The notes under the pieces are model-generated. The model was not told the origin of the DNA. It saw only the letters and a list, made by a program, of their open reading frames with translations, and did no database searches. The position numbers and the translations under genes were made by a program. Positions 55,389-64,000 of a stretch of DNA of 64,000 bases are shown here, piece after piece. How positions within the stretch are numbered: the first letter of the stretch is position 1; each line of letters opens with the position of its first letter. This DNA comes from Rhodotorula mucilaginosa (taxonomy: Eukaryota > Basidiomycota > Microbotryomycetes > Sporidiobolales > Sporidiobolaceae): positions 434,001-498,000 of the forward strand of contig CP137866.1 of assembly GCA_034406715.1 (NCBI GenBank), in the 5' to 3' direction.

Positions 55389-56823
55389 TCACCCGACTTT
55401 GCGCGCCGCAGCCTGTTTGCTCCGCTCTTCCCTCAACTCCCTCATCCGCGCTTCTTGCATCCTCCGAATGATCGAGATGACCTTGTCGTCCGGAGTCCCT
55501 TTGCCCGTGCCCGTCGGGCCGGCGCCGTTGTTCGAATTCGAACTCGAACCCGAAGCGGACGCGAGTCGAGCAGAGGCGCCGACTCCGAGTTGTTGAGCGA
55601 CCGGGCTAGAAACGCCGCCCCCGTTCGAGCCGTTGCTTGATGATGACTCGAGCTGGGACCAGAGGTCGTACAGCGAGATGATCTCTTGAACGATCTCGAG
55701 CACGATCGATTGATCGACTTGGAGGGAAGCGAGGAACGCGATCGGATCCGGGCGTTGAGGCGGCGCCGCCGTCCCGTTCAGATCTGCCGCCGCCGCCGCC
55801 GCCGCCGCTCCCGAATTCGCCGCCGTCATATCGACCGAGCGTCGGCGAGTCCGACTCGAGACGTTGCTCGACGACAAGGCCGCAGCATCGGCAGGGGTAT
55901 CAGGAGCGAGGATCTGAGCGGCAGCCGAGGCGGGAGGGTGTAGCGCAAAGGCGAGGTAAATGGCTGCGAGCGCGATCAGGTGCGGAGGATGGACGAGGCA
56001 GAGCGAGCACCGGAACGTGTCGTTGATGATGAACCTGCAACGGGAACGCCGCTGTTTCAACTTCCTGCGCCGGGGTGGCACGGCTCTAAATCGCGCTTCA
56101 GAACCCGTCGTCACTCACCACGCCATCTGGAGAGACGTGTCGTCCATCTCGAGCATCATGGCTTTCTGCTCCATCGAGTTCTCGGTGACGGCTCCGCCTT
56201 CGCGTCCGCACAGTTGGACGAGGGCGCGGTACGGGTGGTACACGATCAGGTGGAAGTCGAGCTCTTCGAGGAGGTAGAACTCCATCTCGGCGAGGCGGTG
56301 ATTGTCCGACGTGAACGAGGTCAAGCCCATGTCTGTCGAGACCGGGTGTCAGTCTTTGCGTCTCGTGCGTCAGAGGAGAAACAGTCGCTGTCTCACCGTT
56401 AAAGACCGTCTTGGCCTCGGACGCGGCCGTCTTGACGTGCACTGGAGTCTCTTCAGCTTTCGCCGCGAGGTAGCAACACGTCGCGGCGACGAGGGCGGGG
56501 TCCGTGTCGCAGTAGGCGTTGCGGAGGTAGAAGCGGCGGAAAAAGACGATCGCGGTCGCGAGGACTTGTTGCCGGAGGCCGAGGCGTTTGCAGATCTTTT
56601 GCATGGCTGCATGCGGAGACGGGGAGGAGGTCAGCACGCTCCGGATCTTCTCGGGGACATTGAGACCGGACGGCGAGGACTCACTGCTCGCGCTCCAGAT
56701 TTCGATCCATGCGAGCTCTAGCTCGGAGGCGTGACGGAGGTCGTCGACGCGGGCCATCAAGAGGGCGGCGTGCGGGTGCAAGTGGTTGTTGGCATGCGAC
56801 GAGAGGTAGAAGTTGGCCGACAT
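55389..56823 (-). CDS. SSN8: Cyclin C, Mediator kinase module
   Basis: Cyclin C (Ssn8/Srb11) pairs with Cdk8/Ssn3 in the Mediator kinase module, controlling RNA polymerase II initiation. The start 'MSANFYLSSHANNHL' at 56823 and the cyclin box fit exactly: 'ICKRLGLRQQVLATAIVFFR', 'RFYLRNAYCDTDPALVAATC', 'CYLAAKAEETPVHVKTAASE', then after an intron 'DMGLTSFTSDNHRLAEMEFY', 'LLEELDFHLIVYHPYRALVQ', 'AWFIINDTFRCSLCLVHPPH'. 'LIALAAIYLAFALHPP' starts the last cyclin helix. A Ser/Ala/Gly/Asn-rich insert of about 100 residues interrupts the second cyclin fold; 'DQSIVLEIVQEIISLYDLWS' follows. The end is 'ERSKQAAARKVG'. Four exons or so. It is divergent from the NYN gene. Confidence 0.93.
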
Positions 56824-57182
56824 GGTTGCCCGGAGAGTCACTCGACAGCCCGGATCGCGCTCAAGTCAGTTGACGGTGTTGGCAAAGCGTCTGTCTCAGC
56901 TTTCGCCTCTGTGTAGCTCGGAGCGTGGACCCGAGGTTGTCGGATGTGGAGACGAGTGAGCCCGTCTCGTCTACTCCGGCAACTCGGACGGAGCGGATGC
57001 CATGCAGCGGCGGGAGAGAGTCAGCGTCGACTAGCACTACTAGCGTCTCGTCTCGGGAAGCAAGGTCGGACTGGAAGCCGTGAATTGTCTCGACTCGAGA
57101 GCTCTGCTCCTTCTTGTTCTTGGTCACTTCACTCGACTTGCCCGTGCAGCTCTCGTTGGGCGCTGCTGCTGTGCATCCACTG
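56824..57182. promoter_or_regulatory. Divergent upstream region of cyclin C and the NYN gene
   Basis: 359 bp between outward-facing starts. No specific element is recognised. Confidence 0.35.
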
Positions 57183-60100
57183 ATGCCTCATACGACGAGG
57201 AAGGGAGGCACCAAACGCCGCAAACCCCTCGCGTCCGCGTCCGCGTCCGGTGCTCCCGGTGCTGCTCAGCTGGCTGCACCTCCGCCGCCTCGTCCTCCTC
57301 CCGCGCCTGCAGCAGCGAGGTTTGCTCCGTCCGCAGCCTACGTGGCCCACCAGCAGTCGGCCAACAACGCCAACCGCATTCCTGCTGCTCCTCCAAGTGC
57401 TCCTCCGCCCGTGTTCACCCACGGTCCTGGCTACTTCCCTCCGCCGCCACCAGCCGGCTACCCTCAGCATGCAGCCCCCGCTCGTCCTCCTTGGATGCCG
57501 CCAAATCTGCATGCACAAGCACCGCATGCACCGCCACCGCCTCCACCACCCGTGGGCTACCCGCCGTACTCTCCTGGTCCGTATGCTCCGCCGCCGCCGT
57601 CTTTCCCTGCACCCGGTCATCCTGGCAGCGTCGCGCCTGTGCACAATGCTTCGCCGCTTGTTCAGCCTATCCGTGCGTGCTCGCTGGCCAGACTGAGCCA
57701 AGAGACCTTGACTAGAGACCGACTGACGCATCTCGTACACGCAGCTCCTCACATCCCTTTCTTCGATCGGCGCGCCTCCAGTCAGACTCCCTCGATCGGC
57801 ACGACCTCGCGAGACGCATCACCCGCGCGTCAAGCATACGATCCAATGCCGGTCCCGGCGCCAACGAGGCCACACGTCTTATCTACTCCGCCTCCCGTCG
57901 CTTCCACCTCGACCGCGCCGCGTGTCGAGTCGACTCCTGCCGTGCCGCCTCCCTCATCCTCGCAGACTGTGACGCCTGCACCTGCACCTGCACCGGAACC
58001 AGCACCTGCACCTGCGCCTGCGCCTGCACCCGTCGACTTTATCGCTTTGCCGACGAGTACTCCGGCTCGGACATCACCAGCAGCAGAAGCGCCAGTGTCC
58101 TCGTCCTCGGCTTCGTCCTCTTCGTCTTCTTCTTCGTCAGACAATGAGGAACCGGATTCGCCTTTTGAGGGAAGAGGCAATCCAGTGCACGCCACCGAAG
58201 GCGCAGACTCGTCGGCTGACGAGGACAGCGACGAAGAAGCTGTCGCCGATGCGCTCGTTGGCGCACGGAGATTGTCAGATCGCGACCTCGGCGATCGGTC
58301 TAACGCGCCGCCGCCGCCTTCTTCCCTCTTCGGAGGCTCGGCAAACGGGTCCGACCACGATTCTGACTCCGATTCGGACGAGGAAGAGGCGGAAGTCGAA
58401 CACGTGTCAGACATTGAGGAAGCTGTGCTTGAGCAGGTCGGGGAGGAAGACGATCTCGGCGCGGACGAGACCTTGCCGTTCGAGTTCGAGTCCGCTTCGG
58501 ACGAATCGGATGCGGACGCTTCGGAGGGCGAAGCAGAGGGCACAGCGGACGAGTCTGGACTACCGCGCGCCACGACGAGGACGAGAAAACGGCGGAGGGT
58601 CGACTCGGACTCGACGACTGCGGCGGCGGGCCTGCTCCTCGACGAAGACGACGACAACGATTCGAGAGCAACTTCGCGAGCTGGATCGCATGACGAGACG
58701 ACCTTCTTGGGCGGTCCGTCGGAAGAGTCGATGTTCATTGCGAGGGCAGTTGCGCCGGCTTTGTCACCTCCTCCTCGGCCGCCAGCTTCGGACGCTTTCT
58801 TGTCGATGTCGATGTCGACACCTGCTAGGCTCACAGGCTCGGCCGCGCCACCGCCGCCTCTATCATTTCCCAATATCGGACGCGCCACCGACGACGACAA
58901 CGGCGGCGACGAAGACTCGAATTACGGAGCAGGCGACGAACAGGAAGAAGGCGAGGTTGCTGATCACCCTACTCCGCCACTGGTCGGCGGCAGCACGACT
59001 ACCGCCGCCCTTCCCGACGAGATTTCGGCCGCCTTGTCTGCCTTGCGAGCCGCATCGGGGATCGACAGCGCTCCCGTCGTCGTCGATCCTTCCTCGTCGT
59101 CGTCCTCCTCCGTCATCCAGCCCGACAACAGCCCACTCGTCCTCGACGCCGCCCTGCAATCGGATCGTCAACCCGTCATGTTCTCGACTGCAGCAGCAGC
59201 ACCGGCGCCATCGACTGGTGCGCCCGTGCCCAAAGCGAGTTATGAACGCAAGCGGGTCGATTTGGGCTCGCTGGACCAGACCCCGCCCGGCGCTCCGGCT
59301 GCTAAGCGGTTCAAGCTGTCGTATAAGCCGTCACCGTTATCGTCGTGAGTCCCCAATGCGGGCATTTGGAAAGATAACGCGACTTTTCTGATGCTGACTG
59401 GCCACTTTTTCACCACCGTAAGCAAACCCTCATCGGAGACACCACCTGTTCCTGTAGTGGCTGTCGCCACTGCAGCTCCATCGACGACCGCAAATGCGGC
59501 TCCGACTGCTCGGGCAGTCTACGTCCGCCGGTCCGAACGCAGCGACGGTGGCACGCCAGGTCCGGAGAATGCGCCCGTCAAAGCCGTCTACCAACGCCGC
59601 GCCGACGCCCTCGTTGCCATGTCTTCGAGCCAAACCACGGCTCCAAACGGGAAAAAGAACGGCAAACTCCGAGGCGCGTTGCCGCTCTCGCGCGAAGAAA
59701 AAGCCGAACGCCTCCCCGCCAAATTTTACGCCTCGTTTGGCGAGTTCCCGACTCCGGATGCGGCCAAAGTCCCCGCCATCTATGCGACCCCGAAACATAC
59801 CGTCTTGCCAGCTCGAAACCTCGCTCCGCCGAATGAAGCGGCGCTGCACGGCTTCTGGCCCGGTCCGCCGAGTCGCAAGCAGGCGTCGAGCAAGGCCATC
59901 TTCCCGGCGCCGCTCGTCCCGCTGAACGACGCCGACGACGACCGACCCCGTGTCGAAATTTTTATCGACAACTCGAACGTCCTGTACTCGTTCCTGAACT
60001 GGGTCCGGAGTCGTTCGGACGCCAAAGTGACGTCGTTGAAGGCGCCGGGGAAGGACGCTGCCGGGAATCCCAAGACGGTCAAGACGGTCACGGTCGCCGG

Positions 60101-61175
60101 CAAAAAAGTCAAACTCGACTACCGAGCCTTATTTGCCGTGTTGGAACGCGGTCGCAAGGTCGAACGGCGCGTCATTGTCGGATCGTCCACTTTGTGGCAG
60201 TCGCTCGAGCCGGCGGTCGAATGGGTAAGTCGGATCAGTCCTACGCGGACCAGCGGTGATTAGGTTTCTGACGATTTCTCTCGACAGGGCTACGAGGTTT
60301 CGCTTTTGCAACGGGTCCCTCGCGCGGAAAACTCGAAGATGTCGGCCGCTCACATCTCCGCCGCTGCGAATCAGCTCGCCGCCCAATCGAACGGCAACAA
60401 GAAACGCGGCGGCAAAGGTCCGCAAAACGCTGAAATTGTCGTGCCGCAGCCGGTCCAAGGCCCGTCGCAGGTCAAGCACTACAAGGAGCAGGTGCGCCAT
60501 CCTTTCGATTTCTTCTTCTCCCGGAAGCTCGAGCTCACACCTCACAACTCGTAGGCTGTCGATGAGCTGGTGCACCTCAAGATTCTGCAGTCCTTGCTCG
60601 ACTTTGATCCGCCTCCTTTACCCTTGCCGTCACGGGCGCCTACGCCTGAACCGGTCGAGCCGGTTGCCGCCGCCCCGACAGCCCCGACAGCCCCGACGGC
60701 GCCGACAGCGACCGAGACCGAGCCACCTGCTCCCAAAGCCGCTCGCTTCCAACCGGCTGCAGCTTTCCTCGCCCCCGCAGCCCCTGCCCCCGCCGCTTCT
60801 GAATCGTCAGAACCGGCTCCGCGATTCCTCCCCGCCGGGAGCAAGCCACCACAGCCGCGTCCCAACACCAACAACAACAAGAAGACCACCCCGGCTCTCC
60901 GCATCGTCCCACGCACTCCAGCACGGAACCGCCCTGTGCTCGTGATCGGGACCGGCGACGCCAACTCGTCCGAATACAACCCGGGCGGCTTCCTCGGCTG
61001 CGTTCGGCGCGCGCTGGACCGCGGCTGGGACGTCGAGATCGCGGCGTTCACGAGCGGGATCAGTTCGCTGTGGACCGGCGAACAGATCCGCCGCTTCACT
61101 GACGACGGACGCCCGCGCGGCGAACTGCGCGTAATCGACCTCGCCCAGTTTGGCGAAGAGTTGGTGACCGTTTGA
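57183..61175 (+). CDS. NYN-domain (PIN-like RNase fold) protein with long disordered N-terminus
   Basis: NYN domains are PIN-like metal-dependent RNases. The ATG at 57183 opens 'MPHTTRKGGTKRRKPL'. The first two thirds are disordered: Pro/Ala-rich, then PAPAPA repeats (about 57980-58035), poly-Ser and Asp/Glu blocks and a basic patch 'TTRTRKRRRVDSD'. An in-frame intron at about 57680-57741 (GTGCGT to ACACGCAG) gives 'VQPIPPHIPFFDRR'. After an intron at about 59348-59421 the conserved part begins: 'AVYVRRSERSDGG', 'LPAKFYASFGEFPTP', 'VEIFIDNSNVLYSFLNWVRS' with the first acidic site, 'ERRVIVGSSTLWQSL', 'GYEVSLLQRVPR', 'AVDELVHLKILQSLLDFD'. A Pro/Ala insert is followed by 'PVLVIGTGDANSSEYNPGGF' (second acidic site) and 'RGWDVEIAAFTSGISSLWTG'. 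Likely RNA-binding or RNase; target unknown. Confidence 0.82.
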
Positions 61176-61489
61176 TGGCGTCTTCGCGCTCTGCTCCCTC
61201 GCAACATGCATCGTGTACTCCTGTCTTTCATCCCTCCCGATTGTTGTTATTAACGAGTATATGTGACTTTTGGATCTAAGCGTCATTTATTCGCATTTGA
61301 GGTACGGGAGTGGCGGATAGTTCTTTATACAACGAGGCTACAGGATATTCGATTGCAGAGTCCATTCAGTCCGAGGAGGGGGAAGAGCGAGAGGGCGAAG
61401 AGGGTGCGATCTGCATGCAGCGTCTCGAACTGGCTGCTCAGAGCCTGCGGGTACAGCTCCGGGCGAAGCCGCTCGAAAAGCGGTCTACT
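61176..61489. other. Convergent 3' intergenic region, no gene seen
   Basis: 314 bp between two stops. It includes an AT-rich stretch (61240-61300) fitting 3' UTR and poly(A) signals. Confidence 0.4.
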
Positions 61490-64000
61490 CTACTCGAACG
61501 ACTCGTTGCGGATCCAGCGAGTAAACATGTCGAGCGAGACCTCGGGCTGGTCGTACGGGACCATGTGGCCCGCCTCGTCGATCTCGAGGTACCGGAACAA
61601 GCCGGCGCCGCCGTCGAGGGTGACGGCCTGGGTCGAGCCGGCGCGCTTGCCGTTCGACTTGAAGGGGAGGAGCTTGGCCTTTTGGTACTTGGCGGCCTTG
61701 GACCAGTCGAGGGCGAGGGTCCACGCGAGGTTGCCCCTGGGGAGATTGGGCGGTCAGCCTTCCCCATCCTCTGCAGAAAGCAGCGACTCGACTCGAGACT
61801 CACTTGCTGTTGCACATGAAATCGGCCGAGCCTGCGCGACAGAAGGGACGTCAGACCGCGGCGTTGTCAGGTTCTGCAAGCGAGAGTAACTCACCGGCGT
61901 AGATCAGGAAGCGGATGCCGTCCTCAAGCAGAGGCGGGATGAGCGCAGCCGTGTTGTGGCTCACATCGCCTGCGGGGTCCGATGCAGGTGCGCGTTAGCG
62001 TTATACCCAGCGCACCATGCGGTGACAGATCCTCTTTCAAGGGACGCTGCAAAGGTCTCGCAAACGCAGGAAGATGCATGCCAACGCACCCTGGAACTGG
62101 AAGGCCTGGTTGACCTGCATGTTGCACGACTCGAAAGTGCGGTCGGACGAAGCGCCGAGCTCCTTGCGGACTTCGGGCTGGTTCCTGTGCGTGTCGGGAG
62201 TACTACACGTATCAGCACTGCTCCCGAGGTGGGGTGATAGTAAGTCGCCGAACAGGTCGAGCTCAAGAGACGCACATGTAGGTCTCGATCCACTGCATCT
62301 GCTTGTAGCAAAGCGGGCTGCCAGTGCCAGCATGAGAAGGGTCAGCTTCTCCCGCAAGCATTCTGCGGCTTGTCGGCCTCGCAGGTGAGCTCACCCATCC
62401 TCGCCGTCACGGTCACACTTGCGACGGACTATGAGGGGTACGATCGTCAGCTTTGCTTCGGACAAGGTGGATCCAAGGATGAACAAGTCACTCACTGTCG
62501 TACGGGTTGAGGCCAGACTGCTGGATCGGGCCGGCAACCTGCCAACACGAGAGCGTAGCCGGAACGCAAGTCTGCGCAGGAAAAGGAGCCCAGCAACAAA
62601 GTCAGCTTTCGCGCGAGCTCACGACAACGAGACAGACGACTCAACGAAGCGGGACGGGTTGTTGTAACAAAACTCGGTCAAGCGCTGGCACGTCGGGACT
62701 TTGCCACGAATCGACTGGCACGTCGCCTCGTCAAAGATCGGTCCGTACGGGTTCGCGCCCGGCGTCTCGGGTTGGTTGCACGACCAGTCCGGCACCGACG
62801 CGAACTGGGTGTAGGCGTCGGTGAGGCCGTTCCCGATCAGGACCGACTTGAGCGGGATCGAGATACTCGAAGGAGTCGGCTTGGACTTGTTGTGCTTGTG
62901 GATGACCGAGGCGATGTTGGGCAGGTAGGTGCCGGCGTACGATTCTGTAGACAGGCGAGGCGAGGCGCGGAGTGAGCAGCGTGGTCCTGCGAAAGGAGAA
63001 AAGAGCGAAACCGCTCGCCTCACCTCCCGAGACGTGGAAGTCGACGTCCTTGAACTTGGGGAACTTTTCGTAAAAGAGCTGCAGGAACGAGTAGATGTCC
63101 TCGGCCGTGTCCTGCGAGTTGGAGACCGTCTTGGAGCCGTACGAGTCTGCCGGGCGAGGAGGGAGGCGATCACAGTCAGTCTCCGGAACGAGCAGATTGG
63201 CAGCTACGCGGAGTGCGACACGGGAAGCGCCGCAGAACCCGCAGCACAGTCTGCCCTTCGCGTGACTCACAGCCGACCTGGACGGGCGAGTCGAGGAAGA
63301 TGACGTTGGCGGATTCGGTCCACGAGTGCGGGTTGTAGGTCGTGTTGAGACCGTCGTTGGCGACGGCGCAGGGGCCGAGCTCGAACAAGAGACCGGTGGT
63401 CGACGAGCACTGTCGGCGTACCCCGCTGTGGGTCAATTACTGTCCGCGCGAGAAGAGGCCAGCCCAAGAACCGCTCGAAACTCACGCCGGGTCCGCCGTT
63501 GATCCAGAGAACGAGGGGGTCCTGTTCGGGGTGCTTTGACCTCGACTCGAAGAACCAGTAAAAGAGGTGGGCGTCCTCGGGGATATCGAGGTAACCCGAA
63601 TAGGACTTTGACGACGAGTCGCAGAGACCCTTTGGCTCCTTCATGCGGAGCGAGTGGGCGGGAAAGTCGGCATGCTGGATCAACTCGTCTATGCGGGTGG
63701 GTGGGTCAGTTTCATTGTTCGAGTCTGAGGAGACGCAGAGATGGCTTGCTGCGGCGTCGGAGTGAGTGGGGCAACCGGAAGGGGGGAGGAACGTACACGA
63801 GATTCCGCTCTCCTGCACGCGGTGGCTGAATTCGCGTACGCCTTGCTCTGCCCACCCGATAGGCTGCGAGTGCTGTACCCCGTGCCAGGCATCCTTGAGG
63901 ACGGTGCCGAGGTCGAGCGGGGTGGACGCGGACGAAGCCGAGAAGGTCAACTGGGACGGGAGTGCGAGCGCGGTAGCGGCTGCGAGGGCCGGCGAGAGAG
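61490..64000 (-). CDS. Serine carboxypeptidase, carboxypeptidase-Y-like, 5' end outside the window
   Basis: This is a vacuolar or secreted serine carboxypeptidase (S10). The right edge cuts the gene within the signal peptide ('[15 protein letters not shown]'). A propeptide follows, then '[20 protein letters not shown]', '[20 protein letters not shown]', 'WINGGPG', '[19 protein letters not shown]', '[18 protein letters not shown]', 'DFHVSGG' plus '[18 protein letters not shown]' (catalytic Ser, about 62940), '[15 protein letters not shown]' (catalytic Asp, about 61815) and '[19 protein letters not shown]' (catalytic His, about 61560), ending 'RWIRNESFE' at 61490-61492. The triad and several Cys are intact. 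It broadly trims C-terminal residues in the vacuole if it acts as CPY; a secreted role is possible. About eleven short exons. Confidence 0.92.

Noticed and set aside
1-64000. tRNA, rRNA, CRISPR or virus-like elements
   Set aside because: No tRNA A/B-box pair with a cloverleaf, no rRNA core sequence, no spaced direct-repeat array and no reverse transcriptase, integrase or capsid text was found on either strand by eye.

Overview
The window reads as nuclear DNA of a GC-rich, intron-dense fungus. About 24 protein genes sit on both strands roughly 2.5 kb apart. Most are cut by several 50-90 bp introns with GTGAGT/GTGCGT-type donors, and coding third positions favour C or G. The gene set (flavocytochrome b2, Pre2, Sin3, Nuf2, Iml1, Pfa4, Sso1-type syntaxin, cyclin C, vacuolar carboxypeptidase) is fungal. 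RBM25, SPF45/RBM17 and an RNF216-type RBR ligase, absent in that form from budding yeast, together with the base composition point to a basidiomycete, most likely a red yeast of the Pucciniomycotina (Rhodotorula/Sporobolomyces type). That placement is inference; no rRNA or ITS is present.

Layout. 0-5.6 kb: end of an MFS anion transporter, flavocytochrome b2 (CYB2), a 2OG-Fe(II) oxygenase. 6-13.5 kb: RBM25, IST1 and SPF45. 13.6-18.1 kb: an RNF216-like RBR E3 ligase and an unknown CUE-like protein in tandem. 18.1-19.5 kb: a gap with one weak exon candidate. 19.5-25.3 kb: PRE2, mitochondrial bL9, a DUF3074 gene, dCMP deaminase. 25.4-33.3 kb: IML1 and an Sso1-like syntaxin. 33.8-40.5 kb: a UGGT/Kre5-family protein, an F-box protein, NUF2. 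40.7-47.4 kb: SIN3 and IPP1. 47.4-52.6 kb: an accessory-looking island with three unrecognised helical protein genes and a short inverted-repeat DNA transposon. 52.6-64 kb: PFA4, cyclin C, a NYN-domain protein and a carboxypeptidase that leaves the window.

The most unusual points are these. (1) A UGGT/Kre5-family secretory protein ends before its glucosyltransferase domain yet finishes in RDEL. (2) IML1 has no DEP domain where the family carries it. (3) A 356-bp TA-flanked MITE sits inside an orphan gene; taking it out with one TA copy lets the host reading frame run on. (4) Two genes, SSO1 and IPP1, make the expected protein only if a GC-AG intron with donor GCAAGT is used. (5) There are splicing oddities: a 15-nt microexon, a first coding exon that is only ATG, and a TG repeat next to a 3' splice site.

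Most genes are housekeeping, and neighbours do not form one pathway. Links that can be drawn are RNA splicing (RBM25, SPF45), transcription control (SIN3, cyclin C) and membrane traffic or the secretory route (IST1, syntaxin, Pfa4, UGGT-like, carboxypeptidase). No tRNA, rRNA, CRISPR or virus-like element was seen. Exon boundaries were read by eye; those I give explicitly were checked for reading frame, the others are approximate.
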